Below are positions 26,414 to 35,144 of a DNA stretch of 64,000 nt, piece by piece. How positions within the stretch are numbered: the stretch's first letter is position 1; each line of letters begins with the position of its first letter. The DNA comes from Streptomyces seoulensis. GTDB lineage: Bacteria; Actinomycetota; Actinomycetes; Streptomycetales; Streptomycetaceae. The stretch spans positions 3,378,853 to 3,442,852 of the forward strand of contig CP054936.1 of NCBI GenBank assembly GCA_013364255.1. Reading direction: 5' to 3'. Below the pieces are notes generated by a model that worked only from the letters and a program-made list of their open reading frames with translations, was not told the DNA's origin and ran no database searches. Both the position numbers and the translations under genes were made by a program.

Positions 26414-26693
26414 GGGCTTCGCGCGCCCCCTTCTGACGGACTCCAGCTCACAGCTCTGCGACAGAACCCACAGTACGGGCCCCGCATCCATTACCGCACT
26501 GTTCGGTCGCGGATGCGGTCATCCCCAAGGACGACTGCGTACGCCGTCGCTCCGGCCCAGGGAGTAGGTGACTCCCGGGGGCAGGACCGCCGTGCCCGTG
26601 CCGTCCCCTGTTCTCCTTAGGACGTCCGGTGTTGCCGGATCGTTCCCGGCCGGACTGTGGTCCATGCGGGTCAAGCCCTTACCCTTGGGATTT

Positions 26694-27293
26694 GTGTTCC
26701 GTAGCCGTGCCAAGGAAGAGAAGGCCCCGGCCGCCGACAAGGCCCCGGTGAGCATCTCCAAGCAGTCCCGTGACCCGCAGGCCCCCAAGGGCCGCCCGAC
26801 GCCGAAGCGGAGTGAGGCCCAGTCCCAGCGGCGCAGCGTCGCCACCACTCCGACGAACCGCAAGGACGCCGCCAAGCGGCAGCGCGAGGAGCGGCGCGTC
26901 GCCATGGACCGCCAGCGCCAGGCGCTGGCCAACGGCGACGAGCGTTACCTCCCGGCCCGCGACAAGGGCCCGGTGCGCCGCTTCGCGCGCGACTTCATCG
27001 ACTCGCGGTTCAACATCGCGGAGTTCTTCCTGCCGATGGCCGTGGTCATCCTGGTGCTGTCGATGGTGCGGGTGGGCTACCTCCAGCAGGTCGCGCTGCT
27101 GCTGTGGCTGGTGGTGATCGTGCTGATCGTGCTGGACTCGGTGCTCAGCGGCTTCCGCCTGAAGAAGCGGCTCGCCGAGCGCTTCCCGGGCCAGGTCACC
27201 AAGGGCGCGGTCGCCTACGGCCTGATGCGCTCCCTCCAGATGCGCCGGCTGAGGCTGCCGAAGCCGCAGGTCAAGCGGGGCGAGCGGCCCTGA
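26694..27293 (+). CDS. DUF3043 membrane protein
   Basis: A 199-residue actinobacterial protein: a basic, disordered N-terminal half (KEEKAPAADK, SKQSRDPQAPKGRPTPKR), then ERYLPARDKGPVRRFARDFIDSR, two membrane helices (about residues 113-160) and a basic C-terminus. Function unknown. The GTG at 26694 is used because the conserved part starts there. TACCCT (26680-26685) lies 8 nt upstream and no ribosome site is present, so the mRNA may be leaderless. Its stop overlaps the next start. Confidence 0.85.
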   Translation: MFRSRAKEEKAPAADKAPVSISKQSRDPQAPKGRPTPKRSEAQSQRRSVATTPTNRKDAAKRQREERRVAMDRQRQALANGDERYLPARDKGPVRRFARDFIDSRFNIAEFFLPMAVVILVLSMVRVGYLQQVALLLWLVVIVLIVLDSVLSGFRLKKRLAERFPGQVTKGAVAYGLMRSLQMRRLRLPKPQVKRGERP

Positions 27294-28123
27294 GCACGAC
27301 TGCTTTCTCCGGGGGCGCGGCCGATTCCCGGCCGGCCGGGCCGGGCGGGCTGCGCGACGTCGTACGGCAGGAACTGGTCGCCCGGCAACTGGAGGAGCAG
27401 ATAGCCGGGCGGTTCCCCGTCGGGCAGCGGCTGCGGGTGCTCGACGTCGGGATGGGCCGGGGCGCGCAGGCGCTGCGGCTCGCCCGGGCCGGTCACCAGG
27501 TGACCGGTCTGGAGCGCGACGAGACGCTGATCGCCGCGGCGCGTGCGGCGCTGGCCGGTGAACCGGAGGGCATCCGGGCGCGGATGCGGATCGTCGCGGG
27601 CGACGGCCGGGACACCGGGGTGCACTTCCTGCCCGGCGGCTTCGACGTGGTGCTGTGCCACGGCGTGCTGATGCACGTCGAGGAGCCGGACGCGCTGCTG
27701 GCCGGGCTGGCGCGGATGCTCGCGCCGGGCGGCCTGCTGTCGCTGCTGGTGCGCAACGGCGACGCGCCGGCGCTGCGGCCGGGCCTGTCCGGCGACTGGG
27801 CGGGGGCGCTGGCCGCGTTCGACGCGACGGCTCCACGCCCCCGCCTTCCCCGTGCCCGGACCGACGTGGACGGGGAGACCCATGCCCGGACCGGTCCCGG
27901 CGTCCGCGCGGACCGCCTCGCCGATCTGACGGCGACGCTGGCCGGCATCGGGGCACCGCTGCACTCCTGGTACGGGGTGCGGGTCTTCACGGACACGGCG
28001 GCGGACGGCACGGAGCCGCCGGCCGACCTGGAGACCCTGCTGGCCGCCGAGGACCGCGCCGGGCGCACCGACCCGTACCGCGCGGTGGCGGGCCTGCTCC
28101 ACCTGTGCGGCGTACGGGGCTGA
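27290..28123 (+). CDS. Class I SAM-dependent methyltransferase, probable CTG start
   Basis: A 277-residue methyltransferase with motif I VLDVGMGRGAQALRLARAGH (near residue 50), GLERDETL (acidic motif II), GFDVVLCHGVLMHVEEP and LAPGGLLSLLVRN. The substrate is unknown. No ATG, GTG or TTG occurs in frame early enough to include the N-terminal helices. A CTG at 27290 gives a CTGA overlap with the DUF3043 stop, mirroring the ATGA/GTGA couplings elsewhere in the window. The next candidates (GTG or ATG inside motif I) would destroy the SAM site. Confidence 0.8.
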   Translation: MSTTAFSGGAADSRPAGPGGLRDVVRQELVARQLEEQIAGRFPVGQRLRVLDVGMGRGAQALRLARAGHQVTGLERDETLIAAARAALAGEPEGIRARMRIVAGDGRDTGVHFLPGGFDVVLCHGVLMHVEEPDALLAGLARMLAPGGLLSLLVRNGDAPALRPGLSGDWAGALAAFDATAPRPRLPRARTDVDGETHARTGPGVRADRLADLTATLAGIGAPLHSWYGVRVFTDTAADGTEPPADLETLLAAEDRAGRTDPYRAVAGLLHLCGVRG

Positions 28124-28272
28124 GCCCGCCCGCCCCGCCCGTGCGGCGTACGGGCTGAGTCCCGCCCCGCCGCGCCGGCGCGGCGCGGCGCGGTACGGGT
28201 CCGGTCCGCCCTCGGCGCACGTTCGGGTGAGCTGTGCGGGACGGGGAGCGGGGGCGGCGGCAGACTCGGTTC

Positions 28273-29406
28273 ATGGACGTCTTCCTCGGCCGGGACCGGC
28301 GCTCGCGACGGGCCGGTGCGCCGGCCGCCCTGGTGTGCTGTGCCGCGCTGCTGGCCGCGCCGCTGGCCGGGTGCAGCGGCTCGTCGTCGCCCGGTGCGGC
28401 GACGGCCTCGGCCCGCGGTGAGGCGACGGCGGGCGCCGGGGACGTCTCCGGGGGGCGGCAGCAGGCGGTCGCCCCGCGCTCGGCGAACGACCTCCAGAGC
28501 GACTACCTGCGGGTGATCCGGGACGTGCTGCCGTCGGTGGTGCAGATCCAGGGCAGCAACGACCTGGGGTCCGGGGTGGTGTACGACGACAAGGGCCACA
28601 TCGTCACCAACGCGCACGTCGTCGGGAACGAGAAGCGGTTCCGGGTGACCACGGCGGGCAGCGAGGAGACGTTCACCGCCACCCTCGTCTCCTCCTACCC
28701 GGACCAGGACCTCGCCGTGGTGAAGCTGGACAAGGTGCCGCCGGGGCTGAAGGCGGCCGCGTTCGGCGAGTCGGAGAAGGTCGAGGTCGGCCAGATCGTG
28801 CTGGCCATGGGCTCGCCGCTGGGCCTGTCCTCCAGCGTGACGCAGGGCATCGTGTCGGCGACCGGCCGCACGGTCAGCGAGGGCAGCAGCGGCAGCGGCA
28901 CGGGGGCGACGATCGCCAACATGGTGCAGACCTCGGCCGCGATCAACCCGGGCAACAGCGGGGGCGCGCTGGTGAACCTGGACGGCCAGGTCGTCGGCAT
29001 CCCGACGCTGGCGGCCACCGATCCGCAGCTCGGCGGCAGCGCCGCCCCCGGCATCGGCTTCGCGATCCCGGCGTCGATGGTGAGCACGATCGCCGGGCAG
29101 ATCGTGAAGTACGGCAAGGTCGTGGACTCCGGCCGGGCCGCGCTCGGCATCACCGGCCGCACGGTCGTCGACGCCGACTACCAGCCCGCCGGGGTCGCCG
29201 TGGCCGAGGTCAAGGCGGGCGGCGCCGCGGACAAGGCGGGCATCCGGCCGGGCGACATCATCACCCGGGTGGGCGACGCGCGGATCACGACGATCACCTC
29301 GCTGTCCGAGGCGCTGGCCGCGGACCGCCCCGGCGGACGGACCAAGGTGACCTTCTCCCGCGACGGCCAGGAGCACACGGTGGACGTGACGCTGGGCGAG
29401 CAGTGA
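28273..29406 (+). CDS. HtrA/DegP-like serine protease lipoprotein with PDZ domain
   Basis: A 377-residue exported protease. It has a signal with lipobox LAGC near residue 36, then a trypsin-like domain with His in VTNAHVVG, Asp in YPDQDLAVVKL and Ser in INPGNSGGALVN, and a C-terminal PDZ domain (about 290-377, AGGAADKAGIRPGDIITRVGD). It should act in extracytoplasmic protein quality control. The ATG at 28273 has CAGACT 6 nt upstream and no ribosome site. Confidence 0.92.
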   Translation: MDVFLGRDRRSRRAGAPAALVCCAALLAAPLAGCSGSSSPGAATASARGEATAGAGDVSGGRQQAVAPRSANDLQSDYLRVIRDVLPSVVQIQGSNDLGSGVVYDDKGHIVTNAHVVGNEKRFRVTTAGSEETFTATLVSSYPDQDLAVVKLDKVPPGLKAAAFGESEKVEVGQIVLAMGSPLGLSSSVTQGIVSATGRTVSEGSSGSGTGATIANMVQTSAAINPGNSGGALVNLDGQVVGIPTLAATDPQLGGSAAPGIGFAIPASMVSTIAGQIVKYGKVVDSGRAALGITGRTVVDADYQPAGVAVAEVKAGGAADKAGIRPGDIITRVGDARITTITSLSEALAADRPGGRTKVTFSRDGQEHTVDVTLGEQ

Positions 29407-29428
29407 GGCACCGTCCGTCGAGCGGCGG

Positions 29429-29457
29429 GGGCGAGGGGGCGGGCCGCCCCCTCGCCC
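29429..29457. terminator. Hairpin between convergent genes
   Basis: Fourteen-bp complementary arms (29429-29442 and 29444-29457) lie between the HtrA-like gene and the small gene at 29462. Confidence 0.65.
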
Positions 29458-29461
29458 GTCC

Positions 29462-29680
29462 TCAGGCCTGGGCGCCGTCGGCGTGCAGGCTCATCGGGCC
29501 GTAGATCTCCGCCGCGTCCTCGAACAGCCGGACCTGGTCCGCGCCGCCGTCGGCGAGGGCCTTCCAGTTCTCGCCGATCCAGGACTCGGCGTCGCCCTGC
29601 GTGGTGAACTCCTCCGGCTGCACCGCGGGCTGGACCTCCGTCCCGTCGGCCGTCTCGAACCGCCACGTCCATGCCGCCAT
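29462..29680 (-). CDS. Small conserved hypothetical protein (72 aa)
   Basis: A 72-residue acidic protein beginning MAAWTWRFETADGTEV, followed by DAESWIGENWKALADGGADQVRL. No cysteines, signal peptide or membrane helix. The ATG at 29680 has GGGAGG close upstream. A much longer frame upstream is a shadow of the cobU region. Function unknown. The 225-bp gap to cobU holds only an 8-bp hairpin around 29754. Confidence 0.7.
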   Translation of the reverse strand: MAAWTWRFETADGTEVQPAVQPEEFTTQGDAESWIGENWKALADGGADQVRLFEDAAEIYGPMSLHADGAQA

Positions 29681-29905
29681 GTACGCCTCCCTGAGATGAA
29701 CACCCTGCACAGCGGTAGCCGGATCTTGGTCCGGCTCCTGCCCGCAGCCTAGTGCCGCGGGCCTTTCCGGTCGCGGCACAGGCCCGGTCCCCGGACTTCT
29801 GCCCCGCTCCGCGACGCCGCGCACCCCTCGGGGCGGACGGCGGAAATTTCGCGACAGGCCCGGCCGGATGCGCGGGAGCGGCGGCGACCCGCGAAAATCA
29901 GGTCC

Positions 29906-31108
29906 GTGGACGTGACTCTGCTCGGCACCGGCGCCCCCGCGGGCCTGCCCCGCCCCCACTGCCCCTGCGCGGCCTGTGCGACGGCGCTCGGCGCCGACGC
30001 GCGGGCGGCGACCTCGCTGCTGGTGGACGGGGCGCTGCTGCTGGACCTGACCCCGGGCGCGGCCCTGGCGGCGGCGCGCGCCGGGGCCTCCCTCGGCCAG
30101 GTGGCCCAGGTGCTGCTGACCCACCCGCACGACGGGCCCGCCGTGGAGGCGCCGGCCGGGCTGCCGCAACCGGGCCGGGTGCCGGACGGGCGCGAGCTGG
30201 CGCTGCTGTCGGGGCACCGGGTGCGGGCGGTGGCGATGGACGCGCCGGGCACCGGGTACGCGGTGACGGCGCCGGACGGGCTGCGGCTGCTGTACCTGCC
30301 GCCGGGCGGCGCGCCCGCGGGTCTGGAGGAGGACTCGGCTCAGTCGTACGACATGGTGCTCGCGGACGTGGTGGGGCGGCCGGACGCGCTGGCGAAGCTG
30401 CGGGCGGTCGGTTCGGTGGGCCCGGCCACGGACGTCGTCGCGGTGCACCTGGACCACGACGTGCCGCCGGGTGCGGAGCTGCGCAGGCGGCTGGCGGCGG
30501 CGGGCGCGCGGGCGGTGCCGGACGGCACGACGCTGGCGGTCGGCGGGTACGAGGAGGTGCCGGACGTGCCCCGGCGCACGCTGGTGCTCGGCGGGGCGCG
30601 CTCGGGCAAGTCGGTGGAGGCGGAGCGGCGGCTGGAGTCCTTCCCCGGCGTCCTGTACGTGGCGACCGGCGGGACCCGGGGCGGGGACACCGAGTGGGCG
30701 TCGCGGGTGGCCACGCACCGCGAGCGGCGGCCGGGCTCGTGGCGTACGGCGGAGACCTGCGACCTGGCGCCCCTGCTGGCCGAGGACGGTCCGCCGCTGC
30801 TCGTGGACTGCCTGTCGCTGTGGCTGACCGACGCGATGGACGCCGTCGGCGCGTGGGACGACGCGGTGTGGGCGGACGGCGGCGAGCGGGCGCTGCGCGA
30901 GCGGACGGCGGCGCTGACGGCCGCCGTCCGGGCCACCTCCCGCACCGTGGTCGCCGTCTCCAACGAGGTCGGCTCCGGCATCGTCCCGGCCACCGCCTCC
31001 GGCCGCCGCTACCGCGACGAACTCGGCCGCCTGAACGCGGCGTTCGCCGCCGAGTGCGAGCAGGTGCTGCTGGTGGTGGCGGGCCAGGCGCTGGTGCTGC
31101 GCGGCTGA
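29906..31108 (+). CDS. cobU: MBL-fold-like domain fused to CobU (adenosylcobinamide kinase/guanylyltransferase)
   Basis: A 400-residue fusion. The C-terminal part (from about residue 225) is CobU, which phosphorylates adenosylcobinamide and adds GMP. It shows the P-loop GGARSGKS, YVATGG, the WRTAET segment, DCLSLWLTD and SNEVGSGIVP. The N-terminal ~220 residues look like a metallo-beta-lactamase fold (VTLLGTGAPAGLPRPHCPC opening, QVLLTHPHDGPA, VHLDHD). The usual HxHxDH metal motif is degraded to HPHDGP, so enzyme activity of that half is doubtful. GTG start, no ribosome site seen. First gene of the cobalamin nucleotide-loop set with cobT and cobS. Confidence 0.9.
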   Translation: MDVTLLGTGAPAGLPRPHCPCAACATALGADARAATSLLVDGALLLDLTPGAALAAARAGASLGQVAQVLLTHPHDGPAVEAPAGLPQPGRVPDGRELALLSGHRVRAVAMDAPGTGYAVTAPDGLRLLYLPPGGAPAGLEEDSAQSYDMVLADVVGRPDALAKLRAVGSVGPATDVVAVHLDHDVPPGAELRRRLAAAGARAVPDGTTLAVGGYEEVPDVPRRTLVLGGARSGKSVEAERRLESFPGVLYVATGGTRGGDTEWASRVATHRERRPGSWRTAETCDLAPLLAEDGPPLLVDCLSLWLTDAMDAVGAWDDAVWADGGERALRERTAALTAAVRATSRTVVAVSNEVGSGIVPATASGRRYRDELGRLNAAFAAECEQVLLVVAGQALVLRG

Positions 31109-31112
31109 GCCG

Positions 31113-31130
31113 CCGGGCCGCGCGGCCCGG
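31113..31130. terminator. Short perfect GC palindrome after cobU
   Basis: CCGGGCCG and CGGCCCGG flank CG between convergent cobU and the methyltransferase gene. It is a weak terminator candidate. Confidence 0.35.
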
Positions 31131-31157
31131 GCACGGGGCCGCCGGTGGGGCGCGGGG

Positions 31158-32240
31158 TCAGGCGGCGTCCTTGCGGACCACGACGCGGTAGGCGTTGGAC
31201 AGGCCGGGGGTGCGGCGCAGCAGCGGGGACAGGATCAGGTCGACGACGGCCACCGCGTCCACCAGCAGGCCCGTCGCGGCGGCCAGGACGGCGCGCACGG
31301 CGCGGTGCGCGGCGGAGGGCGGGGTGCGCCGCCAGGGCGCGTCGGGGGCGGGCAGCAGGCGGGCGAGGAGCAGGGCGAGGGCGGCGGACAGGTCGTTGGG
31401 GGTGTGCGGGGTGCGGCGGTCGACGACGAGGACCGTGCAGCCGGCCGACTCCAGTTCCGCGCGCAGGTTGGCGAGCGGCAGCAGGTGCAGATGGCGGGGC
31501 TGGCCGTGCGGCAGCCACCACTTGCCCAGCAGCCGGGCGAACGCGCTGCGCGGGTCGGGCAGTTCGACCAGCAGATGGCCGCCGGGGCGCAGCGCGGCGA
31601 GCGCGCCGCGCAGTTCGGCGCGCGGGTCGGGGGCGTGCGCCAGGTGGTGGAAGACGCTGACCACGTCGTAGCGGCCGCGCAGCCGTGCGGCGAGGTGCGG
31701 GTCGGCCAGGTGGCCGATGTGCGCCTCGTCGATCCGTCCGGCCTCGCGGGCCCGCTCCACCCGCTCGGTCGGGTCGAGGCCGTCGAAGGCGGTGTACGGG
31801 AACACCTCCCGCGCGGCCGCCGGGAAGTGGGCGTGGCCGGTGCCCACGTCGAGCCAGCTCTCCGGTTCGCCCACGTCGGCCAGCAGGCGGGCGTCGCCGC
31901 GGTGCCGGCGGCGGCCGCGGCGGTCGGCGAGCACCGGGTCGGGCAGGCCGTCGGGGTCGCTCTCGTCGTGGTCGCGGTGGTAGAAGGCCAGGCCGGCCGG
32001 GGTGAGCCGGGGGTTCTGGAAGGCGTGCCCGCAGTCCCGGCACTGGTCGAGGGCGAAGACCCCCGGTTTGCGTTGCAGCAGGTCCGGCGCGCGCAGCCGG
32101 GTGCGCAGCCGCGCCGATCCGCACCACGGGCAGTCCTCGCGGCGCGGTTCGCTGAACCGGTCGGTGCCCTGGGCGAGTTCGGCGGCGTACGCGATGCGGC
32201 GCGGGTCGTAGATCCGCGGGGCGTACGGCAGGGGCGGCAT
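31158..32240 (-). CDS. SAM-dependent methyltransferase with N-terminal zinc ribbon
   Basis: A 360-residue protein. Residues ~35-75 contain CPWCGS and CRDCGH, a zinc-ribbon pair seen in methyltransferases acting on sugars or cell-surface lipids. The class I methyltransferase core follows: SWLDVGTGHAHFPAAA, DGLDPTERV, DVVSVFHHLAHAPDP and ALRPGGHLLVELPDP. The C-terminal ~90 residues are hydrophobic and Ala/Leu-rich and may contact the membrane. The ATG at 32240 has GGGAG upstream. The open frame extends further upstream across the divergent promoter but is not coding-like there. Substrate unknown. Confidence 0.87.
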   Translation of the reverse strand: MPPLPYAPRIYDPRRIAYAAELAQGTDRFSEPRREDCPWCGSARLRTRLRAPDLLQRKPGVFALDQCRDCGHAFQNPRLTPAGLAFYHRDHDESDPDGLPDPVLADRRGRRRHRGDARLLADVGEPESWLDVGTGHAHFPAAAREVFPYTAFDGLDPTERVERAREAGRIDEAHIGHLADPHLAARLRGRYDVVSVFHHLAHAPDPRAELRGALAALRPGGHLLVELPDPRSAFARLLGKWWLPHGQPRHLHLLPLANLRAELESAGCTVLVVDRRTPHTPNDLSAALALLLARLLPAPDAPWRRTPPSAAHRAVRAVLAAATGLLVDAVAVVDLILSPLLRRTPGLSNAYRVVVRKDAA

Positions 32241-32405
32241 GGGCGGCTCCCGGGGCGTCGGGGTCGTACGGCGGCGGGGCCGGCGGCGGCCCGGTCGCTG
32301 CCGACATTTCATGGCAAAGGGAACGTAGGGGATCGCGCGCGCGAGGGGAAAGAGGCTGACCGGGTGTGGCGGTGACGCAGCTCCGCCGGGTGCGGCCGGG
32401 GCCGG

Positions 32406-32411
32406 TACTGT
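32406..32411 (+). promoter_or_regulatory. -10 element implying a leaderless mRNA (cobT)
   Basis: TACTGT lies 7 nt before the cobT ATG, with no ribosome site. No cobalamin riboswitch motif was seen here. Confidence 0.45.
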
Positions 32412-32418
32412 TCGGCGA

Positions 32419-33534
32419 ATGAGCTCGCTGAATCTCGACGACTTCACCGATCTGATCGAGCGCCCCGACGGCGGTGTGCGCCGTGCCGCCGAGGAGCGCC
32501 GGGAGCGCCGGGTCGTGCCGCCCGGCGCGCTGGGCCGCCTGGACGACCTGGGCGAGTGGCTGGCCGCGGCCCAGGGCACGGTGCCGGTGCGGCCGGTGGA
32601 GCGGCCGCGGGTCGTGCTGTTCGCCGGCGACCACGGCGTGGCGGAACTGGGCGTCTCGGCGCGGCCTGCGGGCGGCGCCGGGCAGCTGGTGCGGGCGGTG
32701 CTGGAGGGCGGCCGGCCGGTGTCCGTGCTGGCCCGGCGGCTCGGGGCGCCGGTGCGGGTGGTCGACATGGCCCTGGACTGCGCGCCCGAGACGCTGCCCG
32801 CCGACGTCGTACGCCACCGGGTGCGGCGCGGCAGCGGACGGGTCGACATCGAGGACGCGCTGACCCTGGACGAGGCGGAGGCCGCCTTCCGGGCCGGGAT
32901 GGCGGTGGCCGACGAGGAGGCCGACTCCGGTACGGATCTGGTCGTGCTCGGCGATGTGAGCGTGGGCGGCACGACGCCGGCCGCCGTGCTGGTGGCGGCG
33001 CTGTGCGGGACGGACGCGTCGGTGGTGACCGGGCGCGGCGGCGAGCCGATCGACGATCTGGCGTGGATGCGCAAGTGCGCCGCGATCCGGGACGCGCTGC
33101 GCCGGGCGCGGCCGGTGCTGGGCGACCAGTTGCAGCTGCTGGCGACTGTGGGCGGGGCCGACCTCGCGGCGATGACCGGCTTCCTGCTCCAGTGCGCGGT
33201 GCGCAAGCTGCCGGTGGTGCTGGACGGCGTGGTCTCGGCCGCGTGCGCGCTGGTGGGCCAGCGGGTGGCGTTCCGGGCGCCGGACTGGTGGCTGGCGGGT
33301 CAGGCGAGCGGGGAGCCGGGCCAGGCCAAGGCGCTGGACCGGATGGCGCTGGAGCCGCTGCTCGACCACGGGCTGACGGTGGGTGAGGGCGCGGGCGCGC
33401 TGCTGGCCCTGCCGCTGGTGCAGGCCGCGGCGGCACTGGCGGCGGAGCTGCCGGAGCGGCCCGAGCGGCCCGAGCGGTCGGGTGAGGCCGCCGGGGAGGA
33501 GACGGAGCCCGAGGCGGCCGACACCGGGAGCTGA
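32419..33534 (+). CDS. cobT: Nicotinate-nucleotide-dimethylbenzimidazole phosphoribosyltransferase
   Basis: CobT activates the lower ligand base of cobalamin to alpha-ribazole phosphate. The 371-residue protein has VVLFAGDHGVAELGVSA, DLVVLGDVSVGGTTPAA, VVTGRGG, and the catalytic Glu in LTVGEGAGALLALPL near residue 324. The last ~25 residues are a Glu/Pro-rich tail with a repeated ERPERPE pattern. Partner genes are cobU upstream and cobS about 1.6 kb downstream. Confidence 0.95.
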   Translation: MSSLNLDDFTDLIERPDGGVRRAAEERRERRVVPPGALGRLDDLGEWLAAAQGTVPVRPVERPRVVLFAGDHGVAELGVSARPAGGAGQLVRAVLEGGRPVSVLARRLGAPVRVVDMALDCAPETLPADVVRHRVRRGSGRVDIEDALTLDEAEAAFRAGMAVADEEADSGTDLVVLGDVSVGGTTPAAVLVAALCGTDASVVTGRGGEPIDDLAWMRKCAAIRDALRRARPVLGDQLQLLATVGGADLAAMTGFLLQCAVRKLPVVLDGVVSAACALVGQRVAFRAPDWWLAGQASGEPGQAKALDRMALEPLLDHGLTVGEGAGALLALPLVQAAAALAAELPERPERPERSGEAAGEETEPEAADTGS

Positions 33535-33627
33535 GCCGGCGGGCGGGGCGCGCGGCGCCTACCGCGCGCCGGGGACGGCGAGGGGCCGCCGGAGCGGGAA
33601 AAGAGCGGTTCGCCAGGTTCATTCGCG

Positions 33628-33990
33628 GTGGGTGAGCGGCGGACCCCGGACCGCGCCGCCGGTACGGCCGTACCGGCGGTCGGCGGTGCGGTCTCGCGGC
33701 GGGCCGCCGCGTTCGCCGTCTGGTACCTGCGGGCCGTCGCGGCCGTCAACTTCCTCAGCGCGGTGTGGGTCTGGCTCGGCCAGGACGTACGGCGGCACAA
33801 CTCGCGCTGGTTCCAGATCGACTCGCTGTACCGGGCCAACGCCAAGTACCGGCCCGCCTGGGAGCCGCGGTTCCTGCTCTTCGAGAAGAGCGCCGACCTG
33901 CCGCGCATCGCCCTCGCCTCGGCCCGCGCGGAAGGCTTCCTGGAGGCGCCGGGCCTGCCGAAGTGGCTGCACCGGCGGCAGCTGGGGACG
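33628..33990 (+). pseudogene. Internally deleted phosphatidylglycerol lysyltransferase (MprF/LysX-like) remnant
   Basis: The frame starts with the N-terminal helix of the family ([20 protein letters not shown] then LGQDVRRHN). At about 33802 it jumps directly to the C-terminal end ([56 protein letters not shown]). As I recall, full-length Streptomyces proteins are about 580-600 residues, so roughly 430-460 residues are missing: most membrane helices and nearly all of the DUF2156 aminoacyl-transfer domain. The deletion is in frame. The normal stop appears lost, and the frame runs into a degenerate GGGGACGG-type repeat and then the opposite-strand gene. It should be non-functional. Confidence 0.85.
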
Positions 33991-34040
33991 CGGGGACGGC
34001 GGGGACGGCGGGAAGCGCGGGGACGGGGACGCGCGGGTGG
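33984..34040. repeat. Degenerate GGGGACGG/GGGGACGCG simple repeat
   Basis: Short imperfect G-rich units (GGGGACGC, GGGGACGG, GGGGACGG, GGGGACGG) follow the decayed end of the lysyltransferase remnant. They probably arose by slippage. Confidence 0.5.
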
Positions 34041-34057
34041 GGGCCGGTCCGGCCGGC

Positions 34058-35023
34058 TCACTCCGGATCCCGGTGCGACCGGGCCGCCGGCCTGTGCGCC
34101 TTGCCCGACGCGGGGCCGGAGTCGTGGGCGGGGCCCGCGTCCGACGGACCGGGCGATCCGGCGGGGGCCGCCCCCGGCAGGCCGGACGAGGGCGCGTCCG
34201 GCGGCTCGGCCGCGGGCGCGTCCAGCTCGGCAGGGGGCGGTCCCGGCAGCTGGGACCGGGGCGCGTCCGGCAGCTCGGGGCGGGCCGGGGGGTCCGGTTT
34301 GCCGGCGATCCAGTCCTCGACGGCGCGGCGGGGAGCCCCCCAGCGGCGGTCGTGGCGTTCGGCGCGGCGGTCGGCGCGGGCCTGGGCGCGGGGGCGGCGG
34401 GCGTAGAAGCGTCTGGCCCAGTACGAGTCGGGGCGGGCCAGACGGACGGCGCCGACCAGGGCGACCAGCGGGACGATCACGCCGAACACGGCCAGCCGCA
34501 GCTTGCCCTTGCCGAGGGCCACCAGGGAGAACAGGAAGTTCACGGCCACGGTGGACAGGATCGTGCCGCGGTCCTGGAGCTCGTCCGGGGACACGTCGTT
34601 GACGCCGAACGGCGAGAAGCCGGCCAGCACCAGACCGACCAGGGCCGCGGTGAGGACGACGGCCTCGACGCTCTTGCGGCCGGCCTCGCTCCAGTAGACG
34701 TCGTCCAGGTGCAGCAGCAGCGCGAACTCGTCCAGCACCAGACCCGCGCCCACCCCGAAGACCACCGCGAAGGCCGCCGCGCCGAACCCGTGCCGGCCGC
34801 TGGCCACCGCGCCGAAGCCGCCGAGGACGCTGAGCACCACCCCGGGCACCACGTGGTGGATGTGCACGCCGCCCGCCCGCACGTTGCCGAACGGCCCCTT
34901 CCCGGCCCGGATCAGCCGGGTGATGACCCGGGTGACGAGGAAGGTCACGACGAAGGCGCCGAGGGCGAGGAGCAGCGGCAGTTTGCCCGGTTCCACGATG
35001 TTGCGGTACAGCCAGTGCCCCAT
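34058..35023 (-). CDS. Integral membrane protein of unknown function
   Basis: A 321-residue protein with six to seven membrane helices in the first ~210 residues. They include [17 protein letters not shown] (an HxxHH-like histidine pair) and [27 protein letters not shown], whose acidic residues could face a membrane cavity. The C-terminal ~100 residues are Pro/Ala/Asp-rich, low-complexity and probably disordered. The ATG at 35023 begins [17 protein letters not shown] larger upstream frame overlaps cobS and is discarded. Function not recognised. Confidence 0.8.
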   Translation of the reverse strand: MGHWLYRNIVEPGKLPLLLALGAFVVTFLVTRVITRLIRAGKGPFGNVRAGGVHIHHVVPGVVLSVLGGFGAVASGRHGFGAAAFAVVFGVGAGLVLDEFALLLHLDDVYWSEAGRKSVEAVVLTAALVGLVLAGFSPFGVNDVSPDELQDRGTILSTVAVNFLFSLVALGKGKLRLAVFGVIVPLVALVGAVRLARPDSYWARRFYARRPRAQARADRRAERHDRRWGAPRRAVEDWIAGKPDPPARPELPDAPRSQLPGPPPAELDAPAAEPPDAPSSGLPGAAPAGSPGPSDAGPAHDSGPASGKAHRPAARSHRDPE

Positions 35024-35132
35024 GCAGTCAGTCTGCCCCGGCCACCGCCGCCCCGCCCGCCCGTGGGCGCCGCCCCGCCCGTCGCCGCGCCGCCGCCCCG
35101 CCCGCCCGTCGGGGGGGCGCGCGGGGCTCCCG

Positions 35133-35138
35133 TAGGCT
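35133..35138 (+). promoter_or_regulatory. -10 element implying a leaderless mRNA (cobS)
   Basis: TAGGCT lies 6 nt before the cobS GTG. There is no ribosome site. Confidence 0.45.
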
Positions 35139-35144
35139 GCCCGC

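Noticed and set aside
29681..32418. Cobalamin riboswitch before cobU or cobT
   Set aside because: No B12-box-like or other conserved cobalamin aptamer segments were visible. cobT and cobS look leaderless instead.
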